The translations under genes and the position numbers were made by a program. This document shows positions 9,098-18,457 of a DNA stretch of 64,000 nucleotides, piece after piece. How positions within the stretch are numbered: position 1 is the stretch's first letter; each line of letters begins with the position of its first letter. The notes beneath the pieces are model-generated. The model made no database searches. It saw nothing but the letters and a program-made list of their open reading frames with translations, and was not told where the DNA came from. This stretch comes from Kibdelosporangium sp. MJ126-NF4 (lineage in GTDB: Bacteria; Actinomycetota; Actinomycetes; Mycobacteriales; Pseudonocardiaceae), in contig NZ_CDME01000002.1 in NCBI RefSeq assembly GCF_000826545.1, positions 1,869,187-1,933,186 of the forward strand, written 5' to 3'.

Positions 9098-9116
9098 TTA
9101 GGTTGCCCTAACTTTC
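9098..9116. promoter_or_regulatory. candidate DmdR/IdeR iron box (weaker)
   Basis: TTAGGTTGCCCTAACTTTC matches 13 of 19 positions of the actinobacterial iron-box consensus, with the inner TTAGG...CTAA half sites intact. It lies between the divergent acyl-CoA dehydrogenase and PQQ-fold lipoprotein genes, closest to the former. Compare the near-perfect box at 53445. Confidence 0.45.
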
Positions 9117-9239
9117 GACGAGCCGGGCCACCGGGCCGTCCGGACCGACCGCAAGAAAACCACAAGCGGTTCGTCCTGCGTCCGGGCGTCCGACTGTCTA
9201 GGATCCCTTCGACAGTGGTCCACTAGCTGGGGAACGTGT

Positions 9240-10517
9240 ATGCGGGGCTTGAACGCGGGGTTGGGTGTTGCGCTGATCGCGGCCATGCTGGCCGGGTGCG
9301 GCGGCGGTGACAGCACCCAAACCGAACAGTCCACACCGAACACGCCTGGTGAGCAGCTGCCGCCGAGCACGCCGCAGAAGCCGGAGCGCAAGTCGTTCGA
9401 CCCGCCGAAGGTCTTCGAGAAGACGGACGCGAAGTTCAAGCTGCCGTCCTTCAACGACAACGAGGTGCCGACGGTCACGCTGCACGACGGCAACCTCTAC
9501 GCCGTGAGCGACAAGGGCGTGGTGGGCCTCGACGGGCTCACCGGCGAGGAAATGTGGGTGTCGCCGGTGACGACGGCGAACCCGACGGCCGCGCCGCCCA
9601 CCGACACGCCAGCCCCGTTCGTGTACAAGGACCGCCTCTACGCGGCGGTCAACGGGCGCAAACCCGCGCAGGGCACCACCCCGGCGAGCCCACAGATCCA
9701 AGTGCTGGCCGTCGACCTCAAAACCGGCAAGAAGGACTGGTCGACGACCATCGACATCGACATGGGCAACCAGTCCAGCACCGGTGACGGGAAGCCCACG
9801 GTCGTCGGCGTGACCGACACGTCCGTCGTGGTGAGTTACTTCGTCAGCTCGGCCAGCATCGGCCGCAGTTTCGCGATCGACGCGAGCAGCCACCAGGTGC
9901 GCTGGACCAAGGACCAGTTCCTCGCGGCCGAGGTGGACAGTGGCATTGTCGTCGGCAACGGCGGAAAGCCGCTGATCAGCGAGGCAAGGTCGATCGTCGG
10001 TCTCGCGGAGGCCGACGGTGCCCAGAAGTGGTCGACCGACATAGGCGGCTACCCGTCCAACCTCATGGCGATCTCACCGAAGCTGGTGGCCAGCAGCCGC
10101 AAGATCTACAGCAACGGCGACCACCAGTTCGACATCATCGACGTGACCACCGGCAAACCGCTGGTCAGCAAGACGACCGACGTACCGACGACATCGAACT
10201 ACAGTGTCGCGTGCTTCTACGACCAGCAGTCGCTCATCGTCTGCGACGCGAAGGGCGAGCACACCTTCGCCTACGACGTGAACAACGTCGGCGCGACCCC
10301 GTTGTGGGAGATCAAGGAAGGCGCGGACCGCGTCGCCCCCACCGTGACCGCTGTGTACCACGGCATGGTCTACGGCCACGGCGCCAGCGAGCCTGTCGCT
10401 CTTGACGGGAAAACCGGCAAGGACGCGCCGGACGCCCCCGGTGTGGCCCCCGCACTGATCGACAAGTACCTCGCCGTCGACGTTCGCAAGCAGATCTCGT
10501 ACAAGGCGATCAAGTAG
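9240..10517 (+). CDS. PQQ-fold beta-propeller lipoprotein
   Basis: A 425-residue exported lipoprotein. The signal peptide ends in the lipobox LAGC (Cys20), then comes a Ser/Thr/Pro-rich linker and repeated beta-propeller blades of the PQQ-like type (GLDGLTGEEMW, AVDLKTGKKDW, GLAEADGAQKW). Such proteins act as scaffolds or binding proteins on the outer face of the membrane; no enzymatic residues are obvious. It stands alone and is divergent from the acyl-CoA dehydrogenase. A strong hairpin terminator follows. Confidence 0.85.
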   Translation: MRGLNAGLGVALIAAMLAGCGGGDSTQTEQSTPNTPGEQLPPSTPQKPERKSFDPPKVFEKTDAKFKLPSFNDNEVPTVTLHDGNLYAVSDKGVVGLDGLTGEEMWVSPVTTANPTAAPPTDTPAPFVYKDRLYAAVNGRKPAQGTTPASPQIQVLAVDLKTGKKDWSTTIDIDMGNQSSTGDGKPTVVGVTDTSVVVSYFVSSASIGRSFAIDASSHQVRWTKDQFLAAEVDSGIVVGNGGKPLISEARSIVGLAEADGAQKWSTDIGGYPSNLMAISPKLVASSRKIYSNGDHQFDIIDVTTGKPLVSKTTDVPTTSNYSVACFYDQQSLIVCDAKGEHTFAYDVNNVGATPLWEIKEGADRVAPTVTAVYHGMVYGHGASEPVALDGKTGKDAPDAPGVAPALIDKYLAVDVRKQISYKAIK

Positions 10518-10530
10518 TTTCGACCGGCCT

Positions 10531-10559
10531 GCCGCCCCGGTCTCTCCGGCCGGGGCGGC
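10531..10559. terminator. bidirectional hairpin terminator
   Basis: A perfect 10-bp stem, GCCGCCCCGG paired with CCGGGGCGGC, with a 9-base loop. It lies between the converging lipoprotein and purM-like genes and can serve both strands. Confidence 0.75.
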
Positions 10560-10569
10560 ACCGCCTTGC

Positions 10570-11673
10570 TCAGGTGACCTTGAATTCCTCGTCCTTGTAC
10601 TCGATTCCCAGCGACGGCACGGACACCGAGCGCTCGCCCTCGACGACCTCACCGGCGACCAGTGCGTCATACCCGGCGGCACGCGCGACCTCGACGGTCT
10701 TGTCCGCGTCGTCAGCCGGGACGACAGCCACGTACCCGAAGCCCATGTTCAGCGTTGCGTACGACTCCGCGGTCGACATGCCAGCCTGGTGGGCCAGGAA
10801 CTCCAGCACCTCGGGAACCTCGGGGACGGTGTCCAGCACGTACCGCACGTTCGTGGACGACCGCATCATCTTCAGCAGGCCGTGGCCGGTGATCGGGTTG
10901 AGGAACGTCGGCCGGACCGGGGAGTCCAGCAGCCCGCGGACGAAGGCCGGGTAGAGCACCGACGGGTCGAGCAGGGCCGCGCCGAGGTCACGGCCGCTGG
11001 GAAGCTTGGTCTGGTAGCCCGAGGGCAGCTGGCCCGCGATCCGCCGGGCCAGCGACGAGCCGTTGGTGTGCAGGCCGGAGCTCGGCAGGACCACGATCCG
11101 GTCGCCGGGGCGCACGTGGTCGCCGAAGACCGGCTCACGGCCGTCCGGCACCAGTGCCAGCGCACTGCCCGCGAGTTCGATCCCCGCTCCGGTGAGCATC
11201 CCCGGCAACGCCGGTGACTCACCGCCGCCCCAGGTCGCGCCGGACAATTCACACGCCTTCTGCCAGCCTGCCAACAGTTCCAGCGACTTGCGCTCGTCGG
11301 AGTACCAGGCCGCGTCGCCGGTCGCGAAGTACGCCGTCACCACCATCGGGTTGGCGCCGACCGAGATCACGTCGTTCACGATCGCCGCGACCGCGTCCAC
11401 CGCCACGTCGGCGAACCGGCTTTCCCCGGTCTGCGCAAGGTAGTCCTCGGCGATGACCGACTTGGTGCCGAGTCCTTCGGTGACTGTGGCCAGGGTGAGG
11501 CCGCCCACCTTCAGCACGTACGCGGTCGAGCCGCGGGAGCCGCCGACCTCCTCGGCGCCGTGCGCGGCGAGCAGGCCACTCGTGGCCGCCGCGCGGTGCA
11601 CCGCGTCCCGCTTGACCTTGTCCAGAATGGAATAGTCGACGCCCGCGCGCTGGTACTCACCCAGGTTGGACAC
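10570..11673 (-). CDS. PurM / AIR synthase-related protein
   Basis: A 367-residue member of the PurM (phosphoribosylformylglycinamidine cyclo-ligase) fold. Recognisable parts are VDYSILDKVKR, TEGLGTKS (the GTDGVGTK site of PurM), DVAVDAVAAIVNDVISVGANP and a GGGESPALPGM block equivalent to GGETAEMPG. GTG at 11673 is chosen as the start because the next upstream in-frame start would add about 34 residues without family character. It is more divergent than a textbook PurM (TEGLGTK instead of TDGVGTK) and is not next to other pur genes. It may be the AIR-synthase-related paralogue rather than the core enzyme. Confidence 0.8.
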   Translation of the reverse strand: MSNLGEYQRAGVDYSILDKVKRDAVHRAAATSGLLAAHGAEEVGGSRGSTAYVLKVGGLTLATVTEGLGTKSVIAEDYLAQTGESRFADVAVDAVAAIVNDVISVGANPMVVTAYFATGDAAWYSDERKSLELLAGWQKACELSGATWGGGESPALPGMLTGAGIELAGSALALVPDGREPVFGDHVRPGDRIVVLPSSGLHTNGSSLARRIAGQLPSGYQTKLPSGRDLGAALLDPSVLYPAFVRGLLDSPVRPTFLNPITGHGLLKMMRSSTNVRYVLDTVPEVPEVLEFLAHQAGMSTAESYATLNMGFGYVAVVPADDADKTVEVARAAGYDALVAGEVVEGERSVSVPSLGIEYKDEEFKVT

Positions 11674-11899
11674 TCTTGTAACACCTCGTCGATAATTCGG
11701 CTCCGAGGCCCCACCGGGGTTTCCGCAGGGCCTGCCCACCCTAGTGGTCAAGCCGCCGTGATCGCCCGCTGCCACCAGGCGATTTACCAGCCGTACCCCA
11801 ATGCAGTGACCGGTGTCACCCGGTGACAGCGGTGAACTCCCGCTCCGTAATGCCTGCTTCGTCCATTCTGCCTGGTCAGCGGGGCGTACATTCGATCAA

Positions 11900-13939
11900 G
11901 TGGGTGCTGGCCGAAAACTTCTGAAGCTGGGTGGCGGCTGTGTCGCAGCCGGTGGACTTGTCGCGGGAATTCTGGCTCCCGTGTCGATTGGCGCCGGATT
12001 GGTCGCCGCCGACGTGAGCGATTCGGTCATCAGGATCGAGCCCGCGTCGATGTCGAAAGAACTGCCCGGCGTGACAACGGTCACCGATCGGAACGGCACA
12101 CCGATCGCCACGGTGTTCGACCAGTACCGGATCCCGGTCGGCTCCGACCGGATCTCCACGACCGTGAAGAACGCCCTGGTGTCCATTGAGGACAAGCGGT
12201 TCTACCAGGAGCACGGGATCGACCCGCAGGGCGTCGCGCGGGCGGCGATCGCCGACGTGACCGGCGGCGACCGCCAGGGCGGCTCGACGATCACCCAGCA
12301 GTTGGTCAAGAACTACCTGATCAACGTGACCGACAAGGACAACCCGGTGGCGCAGGCCGCCGACCGGGCGGACACGCTGACCCGCAAGCTGCGGGAGGCG
12401 CGGACCGCGATCGACGTGGACAAGCGCCTGTCCAAGGACGAGATCCTCACCGACTACCTCAACGTCGTCGAGTTCACCGGCAAGATCTACGGTGTCGAAG
12501 CCGCCGCCCGTGCCTATTTCGGCACCACCGCGGACAAGCTGACCGTCGCCCAGGCCGCACTGCTGGCCGGGATGGTCAACAACCCCACGACGTTCAACCC
12601 GTACACGCACCCGGTCGCCGCCCAGCACCGGCGTGACCTGGTCATCGACGCGATGCTCGGCACCAAGGCCATCGACCAGCAGGCCGCCGCGGCGGCGAAG
12701 GCCGAGCCGCTGGGGGTGAGCGGCCCGGTCGTCCCGTCCAGCACCTGTTTCAGTGCCCAGCCGGACGCCGGGTTCTTCTGCCAGTACGCACTGGCCTACC
12801 TGCAGTCCGCCGGGATCTCCCATGACCGGCTGACCAACGGCGGGCTCACCGTCAAGACCACAATGGACAGCCAGGTCAGCGCCGCGGCCAAGGACGCGGT
12901 GAACGCCAACGTGCCCGTCACCCAGCCGGGAGTGGCGAACACGATGGCGATCGTCTCCCCCGGCAGCACGTCACACGAGGTCCTCGCGCTGGTGGCGAAC
13001 CGGAGCCTGGGCACGGACGCCGCGCAGGGCCAGACCACGCGCAACCTGGTGACCGAGGTGAGCGACCCGTTCGGCGCGGGGTCGGTGTTCAAGATCTTCA
13101 CGGCCGCCGTGGCGCTGGAGTCCGGCGCCGCGACGCTCGACACCCCGCTACCGAACCCACCGAGCCAGTGCTTTCCGCTGCCGGGCAGCCGGAAGTGCTA
13201 CGCCGTGCGCAACGACGGCGCATACGCCGACCCGATCACCTTGGCCAGCGGCTTGGCCACGTCGCCCAACACGGCGTTCGTCGGCCTTGAGCAGAACGTG
13301 GGTGTGCCCGCGGTGGTGACCATGGCCTCCCGGCTCGGCCTGCGGACGACGATGCAGAGCAACAACGTCGGCCAGAAACCGGACCCAGGCTCGAACGACC
13401 CGCAGCACAACCAGACACAGACCCGGTACTTCCAGGACAAGCCGTCGTTCACGCTGGGCGACAGCCCGGTCAGCCCGCTTGAGCTGGCCAACGTCCCGGC
13501 GACGCTGATGAGCGGCGGTGTCTGGTGCCCGCCGACGCCGATCCTGTCGGTGACCGACTCGGCCGGAAACCCGGTGCCCGTCACCAGTCCCGCCTGTGAG
13601 CAGGTCCTCTCCGGCGATGTGGCGAGCACGCTGATGACCGGTCTGAGCCAGGACACGGTGAGCGGCACCACCGCGGCGTCCGCCCGCGCGGCGGGCTGGA
13701 CCAGGCCCGACATCGGCAAGACCGGGACGACGCAGACCAACCAGTCGGTCGCGTTCGTCGGCGGCGTCGACAACTACGCGGTGTCGTCGCTGGTGTTCGC
13801 CGACGGCAACAAACCCGGCCAGCTCTGCCCCGGCAACCCGGTCCACATGGGATCGTGTGGGCACGGCGCGTTCGGCGGTACGGTGGCCGCGCCGCCGTAC
13901 TTCACAGCGATGAAGGCGATTCTTGGTGGTGGTCGCTGA
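11900..13939 (+). CDS. class A penicillin-binding protein (transglycosylase/transpeptidase)
   Basis: A bifunctional cell-wall polymerase of 679 residues from GTG 11900; an upstream start at 11813 is possible. A short N-terminal membrane anchor is followed by a GT51 glycosyltransferase domain with EDKRFYQEHGID (catalytic Glu97) and RQGGSTITQQLVKN. The transpeptidase domain has GSVFK (nucleophile Ser395), the SPNT motif and KTGTT. It polymerises lipid II and cross-links peptidoglycan outside the membrane. The 3' end overlaps the convergent VanZ/RDD gene by 38 bases. Confidence 0.93.
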   Translation: MGAGRKLLKLGGGCVAAGGLVAGILAPVSIGAGLVAADVSDSVIRIEPASMSKELPGVTTVTDRNGTPIATVFDQYRIPVGSDRISTTVKNALVSIEDKRFYQEHGIDPQGVARAAIADVTGGDRQGGSTITQQLVKNYLINVTDKDNPVAQAADRADTLTRKLREARTAIDVDKRLSKDEILTDYLNVVEFTGKIYGVEAAARAYFGTTADKLTVAQAALLAGMVNNPTTFNPYTHPVAAQHRRDLVIDAMLGTKAIDQQAAAAAKAEPLGVSGPVVPSSTCFSAQPDAGFFCQYALAYLQSAGISHDRLTNGGLTVKTTMDSQVSAAAKDAVNANVPVTQPGVANTMAIVSPGSTSHEVLALVANRSLGTDAAQGQTTRNLVTEVSDPFGAGSVFKIFTAAVALESGAATLDTPLPNPPSQCFPLPGSRKCYAVRNDGAYADPITLASGLATSPNTAFVGLEQNVGVPAVVTMASRLGLRTTMQSNNVGQKPDPGSNDPQHNQTQTRYFQDKPSFTLGDSPVSPLELANVPATLMSGGVWCPPTPILSVTDSAGNPVPVTSPACEQVLSGDVASTLMTGLSQDTVSGTTAASARAAGWTRPDIGKTGTTQTNQSVAFVGGVDNYAVSSLVFADGNKPGQLCPGNPVHMGSCGHGAFGGTVAAPPYFTAMKAILGGGR

Positions 13940-15029
13940 CCGCGGCCGGTTCACGGGAGTCCACCACGGACAGGTCGGCGACCAGGCAGGACAGGCCGCG
14001 GTGCGACCGTGGCCACGCCAGCACGAAGGCACCGGCCACCAGGACGAACGCGATCACCCCGAACAGCGACTCGGTCGACGCCAGCCCGATGCAGACGAAG
14101 TAGCCCGTGCCGCCCATCAGCAACGCGATCACAACGCGTCCACCGGCAGGCCGACCGTCGGGCCGGGAGCGCCGCAACCGCACGGCCCGCTGGCCGACGG
14201 TCGCGGCGTGCTTGCCGAACGACGGCAGCACCAGCAGCAAGAAGGCCGGAAGCCACAACCCGAGCACTGTGCCGTACCAGTGCTGCGTGATCCGTTGCCC
14301 GTCGAAGACGTAGACGGTGATGGCTTCGACGACGACGTTGATCAGAGTGCCCAGCAGGTAGACGGAGGTGAAGTCCAGCATCATCCCCAGCAGCCGCCGC
14401 CACGCGGTCACCGGGCGCGGCTCGGTCGGTGGCGCGGTCGGGGTGCGCCCGGCCAACGGTCGCAGCAGCGGCGCGAACAGCACGCCCAGTGCCGTGCCGA
14501 GGGTGTTGGTGAGCAGGTCGTCCACATCGAATATCCGATAGGGACACGGGAACAGGAACCAGTTGCCGGTCAGCTGGGTGAACTCGACCAGCAGTGAGAC
14601 GCCGAACCCGATGGCGACCGTGGTCACCACCCCTCGGGCGAAGAACTGCCGCAGGTACATGCCGAGCGGGACGAACAGGGCGATGTTGAACACCGCCTGC
14701 TGGACGGCCGGGTTGCGCAGGTATCCGCCGAGGCCGGGGACGCGTTGCTCCTTGCGGATGTCCACTATGAACTGGGTGACGTTGACCTGCGGGTGGCGGA
14801 AGGCCTCGTGTTGCGCGCACCAGGTGGCGTCGAGCTGGGGCAGCGGCAGCAGCGTGTACGTGACGATCGCCAGCGCGTAGATCACGAACCCGACCGCGAG
14901 CATGATCCGGCCGAAGCCCAGCTCACCGCGCCGTCGGTAGCTCACCACCACGAACGGCAACGACAGCAGCACGGCGAGGAAGCTCCCGCCGACGATCGCC
15001 AGCACCGCCGGAATGACCTGCGACTCCAC
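13902..15029 (-). CDS. VanZ-like / RDD membrane protein
   Basis: A 375-residue polytopic membrane protein. The N-terminal half (about residues 5-190) has the VanZ-like pattern, including YTLLPLP, NIALFVPLGMYL, LLVEFTQL and FDVDDLLTNTLG. The C-terminal part after about residue 205 begins WRRLLGMMLDF and ends in WPRSHRGLSCLVA, typical of an RDD domain. VanZ-family proteins are linked to glycopeptide (teicoplanin) tolerance and cell-envelope traits, while RDD domains are membrane modules of unclear function. The gene converges on and overlaps the penicillin-binding protein gene, so the pairing may be functionally relevant. Confidence 0.85.
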   Translation of the reverse strand: MESQVIPAVLAIVGGSFLAVLLSLPFVVVSYRRRGELGFGRIMLAVGFVIYALAIVTYTLLPLPQLDATWCAQHEAFRHPQVNVTQFIVDIRKEQRVPGLGGYLRNPAVQQAVFNIALFVPLGMYLRQFFARGVVTTVAIGFGVSLLVEFTQLTGNWFLFPCPYRIFDVDDLLTNTLGTALGVLFAPLLRPLAGRTPTAPPTEPRPVTAWRRLLGMMLDFTSVYLLGTLINVVVEAITVYVFDGQRITQHWYGTVLGLWLPAFLLLVLPSFGKHAATVGQRAVRLRRSRPDGRPAGGRVVIALLMGGTGYFVCIGLASTESLFGVIAFVLVAGAFVLAWPRSHRGLSCLVADLSVVDSREPAAVSDHHQESPSSL

Positions 15030-15106
15030 CCGTCAGGAGATACCGGTACCCGGTGATCATCGCAAATCGAGTCGGCCTGTCGGGTGAGCGCCGTTACGGT
15101 TGTCCG

Positions 15107-16888
15107 GTGGCCTTCAGCGGATTCGACCACCAGCTCGTCGGTGAGCTCCGGCGTACTGGTGCCACCGGGAACCAGACGTATCTCGTCCAGCGGGTCCTGC
15201 GCGGGATCAGCAAGGCGTCGTTGTTCAGCCAGCACGTCTCCAGCACCGGCGGAATGTCGGCGGATCTCCCTCGAGTGCAGGCGGTCCTGACGAGCTTCGC
15301 GAGCACGGGCCAACCGAGCCGGGGGCTGCTGCGCGGGCTGTGCGACGGCACCGCCGCCACAGTCCACCGTGTCATCGACCGGTGGGGCCAGCACCCGGTG
15401 CTCGTGGACCTGCACCAAGTGCTGCACGACACCGCACTGTCCATTGCCGACCCGGCGAAACCGCTGGACCAGCAGAAGGTGCTCACCAGCGCGACCGCTG
15501 CCACCGTGGCGGCCAGGCTGCCCGAAGTGCACTCGTTGGTGGAGACGGCGTTGGCGGAGGTCTGGACGAGCTCACGTGCCGTGACCGTGGCGTACGTGGA
15601 CGCCTTGGCGGACGAACTGACCTGCCTGACTGCCACCGCCGACCGCGATCCGGTGGAGCTGACCGACGACCTGACACGCGCGCTGCGGACGCACGGCAGC
15701 CTGGACACGGACGCGTTCTGGCGTCTGCTCCTGCCGGACCCGGTGGCCTACCGGGTCGCGGTCGTCGTGCAGGGTGCCGCCGAACTGACCCGGCTGGACA
15801 CACTGCACCCCACTGCGGTCTCGGCTCCCCTCCGACAGGCGGAGCGGCTCGGTCCTCGGATGGCCGCGTTCGCACAGCGGGTTCCCGCCAAGGGCGTGGC
15901 GTGCCTGGTCGCCTGCGAGGTTCAGGCCGTTGACGCCCGCAGCGCGGACCGCGTGGCCCGTCGTGAGGTGTCCGAACTGTTGGACCAGTACATGGCGGGG
16001 CACCGCTTGGTCGAGCTGCGGCTCGGCGCCGACGCCTTCGTGTTCCCCGTGGGCGGTGTGGAGGGCGGAGCCGGGAGACACCTGGAGACCCACCCGCCAA
16101 CCGTCCAACGCGCGGCACCGCTGGTGTCCCAGTGGCCGCCCGCCCTGCGCAACGGCCTGCGCATGGCGCACGTGGCGAGAACGACCGACGCACCGTTGCC
16201 CGCAGCCGCGCTGGCGTGGGCGGCGTTGGAGGCGTGCGGTCTGAGCAAGCGGGAGGACATCGCCGCGGCGCTGGCGCTGCAGGCCATGCGCCAGCAGATC
16301 GTGGAGGCGCACAAACAGCTGCGCCAAGGTGTCGCCACGCTGCCGCGTGACGTGCGGGCGCACGCCATCGACCTGCTGAACCGGGTCGACCGGCACGCCG
16401 ACGGCGACGAGTTCGCCCGGCTGCGCGCCGTGAACAGGTGGGTCGAGTTGCTGCTGCCGACGGGCTCCGCCACAGGCCCGAGGAAGGCGCTCGCCGCTCT
16501 GGTGGAGCACGTCCCGCCGCTGGCCGCGCAGCAGGTACGGGACTGGTCGGCTCGGCTGGCGGATCCGGGCGCGTGCGCGGACTGGCTGGAGGACCGCAGG
16601 CAGCGCATCGAGACGCTGCTGCACGCGCTCAACACGACACGGAACACGGCCCTGCACACCGGCCAGTTCCGCGCGTTCGGGGACGTCATCCTGGGCGTCG
16701 GCGGTTCGCTGGTGGTCGACTTCATCCTGGAGATCCTGGGCAACTGGTACCGCAACTCCACCGACGAGCTCCCTCCTGCCCGGGTGATCTCGCAGCTGGG
16801 AGTCCGGCAGCGGGACCTGGTCGCCGCGCTGCGCGGCCGCACCGGTCCGGTGACCGACCTCGACATCGCCTGGCTGACCAGTCCTTAG
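15107..16888 (+). CDS. large uncharacterised protein with C-terminal HEPN-like motif
   Basis: About 593 residues, mostly alpha-helical and Ala/Leu/Arg-rich. I do not recognise a named family across its length. Near the C terminus NTTRNTALHTG contains an R-x4-H pair (Arg512, His517) followed by a hydrophobic helix. This is the layout of HEPN RNase or HEPN-like domains, where R(x4-6)H is the catalytic motif. The start is uncertain: GTG 15107 is used, but GTG 15053 lies 12 bases downstream of an AGGAGA. The gene ends four bases into the convergent TetR gene. If the HEPN reading holds, an RNA-directed toxin or defence role is possible. Confidence 0.65.
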   Translation: MAFSGFDHQLVGELRRTGATGNQTYLVQRVLRGISKASLFSQHVSSTGGMSADLPRVQAVLTSFASTGQPSRGLLRGLCDGTAATVHRVIDRWGQHPVLVDLHQVLHDTALSIADPAKPLDQQKVLTSATAATVAARLPEVHSLVETALAEVWTSSRAVTVAYVDALADELTCLTATADRDPVELTDDLTRALRTHGSLDTDAFWRLLLPDPVAYRVAVVVQGAAELTRLDTLHPTAVSAPLRQAERLGPRMAAFAQRVPAKGVACLVACEVQAVDARSADRVARREVSELLDQYMAGHRLVELRLGADAFVFPVGGVEGGAGRHLETHPPTVQRAAPLVSQWPPALRNGLRMAHVARTTDAPLPAAALAWAALEACGLSKREDIAAALALQAMRQQIVEAHKQLRQGVATLPRDVRAHAIDLLNRVDRHADGDEFARLRAVNRWVELLLPTGSATGPRKALAALVEHVPPLAAQQVRDWSARLADPGACADWLEDRRQRIETLLHALNTTRNTALHTGQFRAFGDVILGVGGSLVVDFILEILGNWYRNSTDELPPARVISQLGVRQRDLVAALRGRTGPVTDLDIAWLTSP

Positions 16889-17646
16889 TCCCGCAGTCGT
16901 CCGGCGACCGAGTCGAGCACCAGGTCGAGGCCGAAGGTGAAGCGGTCGAGCGCGCGTTGCAGCGTGTACGGCACTGTCGTGTCCGAGACTGCGAACGCTC
17001 CTTCGGTCGCGAGCCTGTCCAGCAGCGGGAACCGGCCGTTCATGCGTTCGCCGAGTAGTGGGGCGCGTTGTTCCCACCATTCGTCGTCGGAGTCGCCGGT
17101 CTCCCCCGGCGCCTGTTCGGCCTCGACCACGACCGACGCGGCGCCACGCGTGTAGGACTCGACCGCCGCGACGCAGTTGGTCATCTCGATGGCCGCCAGC
17201 CCTAGTCCGTCCAGCAGGGCCAGTGCGGCCTCGTAGCGGGTGATCACCTTCGGCCCGAACACCGTGCGGGACGAGGCGACCCGCAGCATCCACGGGTGGG
17301 CGCGGTACATGGCGAGATCGGTCGTGGCCAGGTCGCGCAGCCCGGCCCGCCAGCCCGAGGCCTTGTCCGGCAACGGCTGGCCGCCGACCACACCGTCAAC
17401 CATCAGCTCGAGCAGCTCCGCCTTTCCGGGCACGTAGGTGTAAAGCGACGCCGCGCCGATGCCGAGCGCCTGGGCCAACGCGCGCATCGACAGCGCCTCC
17501 GGGCCGCCGCGGTCGGCTTCCGCGACCGCGACCTCGATCAGGCGCGCCAGGTCGAGCCGTGGGCGTGGCCCGCGTTTGGGTGCCGGGATGCCGTCCCAGA
17601 GCAGCACCATCGTCCGTTGCGCGTCGCCGCGTCCCGCGTACTGCAT
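16885..17646 (-). CDS. TetR/AcrR-family repressor
   Basis: A 253-residue regulator. The N-terminal helix-turn-helix reads LSMRALAQALGIGAASLYTYVPGKAELLELM, and the C-terminal ligand domain is of the long TetR_C type. It begins at ATG 17646 and is divergent from the VOC-domain gene 45 bases away, with an imperfect palindrome in the gap. It probably represses itself and the VOC gene; the ligand is unknown. Confidence 0.92.
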   Translation of the reverse strand: MQYAGRGDAQRTMVLLWDGIPAPKRGPRPRLDLARLIEVAVAEADRGGPEALSMRALAQALGIGAASLYTYVPGKAELLELMVDGVVGGQPLPDKASGWRAGLRDLATTDLAMYRAHPWMLRVASSRTVFGPKVITRYEAALALLDGLGLAAIEMTNCVAAVESYTRGAASVVVEAEQAPGETGDSDDEWWEQRAPLLGERMNGRFPLLDRLATEGAFAVSDTTVPYTLQRALDRFTFGLDLVLDSVAGRLRD

Positions 17647-17663
17647 CGAACTCCTACCGTCAA

Positions 17664-17679
17664 ATACTCCGAACAGTGT
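17664..17679. promoter_or_regulatory. imperfect palindrome in the TetR/VOC divergent gap
   Basis: TACTCCGAACAGTGTA is symmetric at 10 of 16 positions and lies midway between the two divergent starts. It is a candidate TetR operator on positional grounds only. Confidence 0.3.
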
Positions 17680-17690
17680 ACGGTGTTTGG

Positions 17691-18386
17691 GTGACCAGTG
17701 AGATCATCATTCCCGGCCTGCCCTGCCGCGACCTGAACGACATCCTGCCCTTCTACACCGCGCTCGGTTTCGAGATGACCTACCTGCAGCAGCGGCCGAA
17801 CCCGTACACCCAACTGCGGCGCGGTGGCATCGAGCTGCACTTCTTCGGCGTCGACGGGTTCAACCCGGAGCACTCGATGGGCAGCGTGGTCATCGCGGTC
17901 CCGGACGTCGAGGACCTGCACACCCAGTTCGCCGCGGGCCTACGGGCCGCGTTCGGCAAGGTGCCCGCGTCCGGCATCCCCCGGATGACCAGGCCGCGCC
18001 GCAAGCAGGGCATGGTCGGCGGGTTCGCGGTGGTCGACCCGGGAGGCAACTGGCTGCGCATCTCGCGGATCGGCGACACGGAGGACAAGCCGCCGAAGGA
18101 CAGGCTCGCCCGAGCGGTGAACACGGCGGCGCGGCAGGCCGACTCGCACGGCGACGAGCAGGCAGGCATCCTCGTTCTGGAGAACGCGCTTGCCCGGCAC
18201 ACGTCCGCGCCCACAGTGCAGAAAGTCTCAGCCCTGGTGTACCTGACCGAGCTGCGGCAACGCGTCGGTGACCGGGACGGCGCGGCCAAGGCGCTCGCCG
18301 AAGTGGACGCCATGGAGCTGAGCGACGAGGAGCGCCGCAAGGTCGCACGCGACCTTGCCACCGCGGACGAACTGCGCCAAACCTGA
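17691..18386 (+). CDS. VOC (glyoxalase/bleomycin resistance) domain protein with helical C-terminal extension
   Basis: A 231-residue protein starting at GTG 17691. Residues 1 to about 125 form a VOC fold (IPGLPCRDLNDILPFYTALGF, then LRRGGIELHFF, GFAVVDPGGNWLRI). This is followed by about 100 residues of paired helices (AARQADSHGDEQAGILVLENAL, LVYLTELRQRVGDRDGA) resembling a TPR-like or antimicrobial-binding accessory domain. VOC proteins bind metals for isomerisation or dioxygenation, or simply bind drugs of the bleomycin type. The divergent TetR gene suggests inducible resistance or detoxification. The substrate is not predictable. Confidence 0.8.
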   Translation: MTSEIIIPGLPCRDLNDILPFYTALGFEMTYLQQRPNPYTQLRRGGIELHFFGVDGFNPEHSMGSVVIAVPDVEDLHTQFAAGLRAAFGKVPASGIPRMTRPRRKQGMVGGFAVVDPGGNWLRISRIGDTEDKPPKDRLARAVNTAARQADSHGDEQAGILVLENALARHTSAPTVQKVSALVYLTELRQRVGDRDGAAKALAEVDAMELSDEERRKVARDLATADELRQT

Positions 18387-18457
18387 GCCAGGCCAACCAT
18401 CCATTCAGGACAGTCCACTGTCACCGACGCCCCCCGCGCCCCAGACCCAACACAAGG

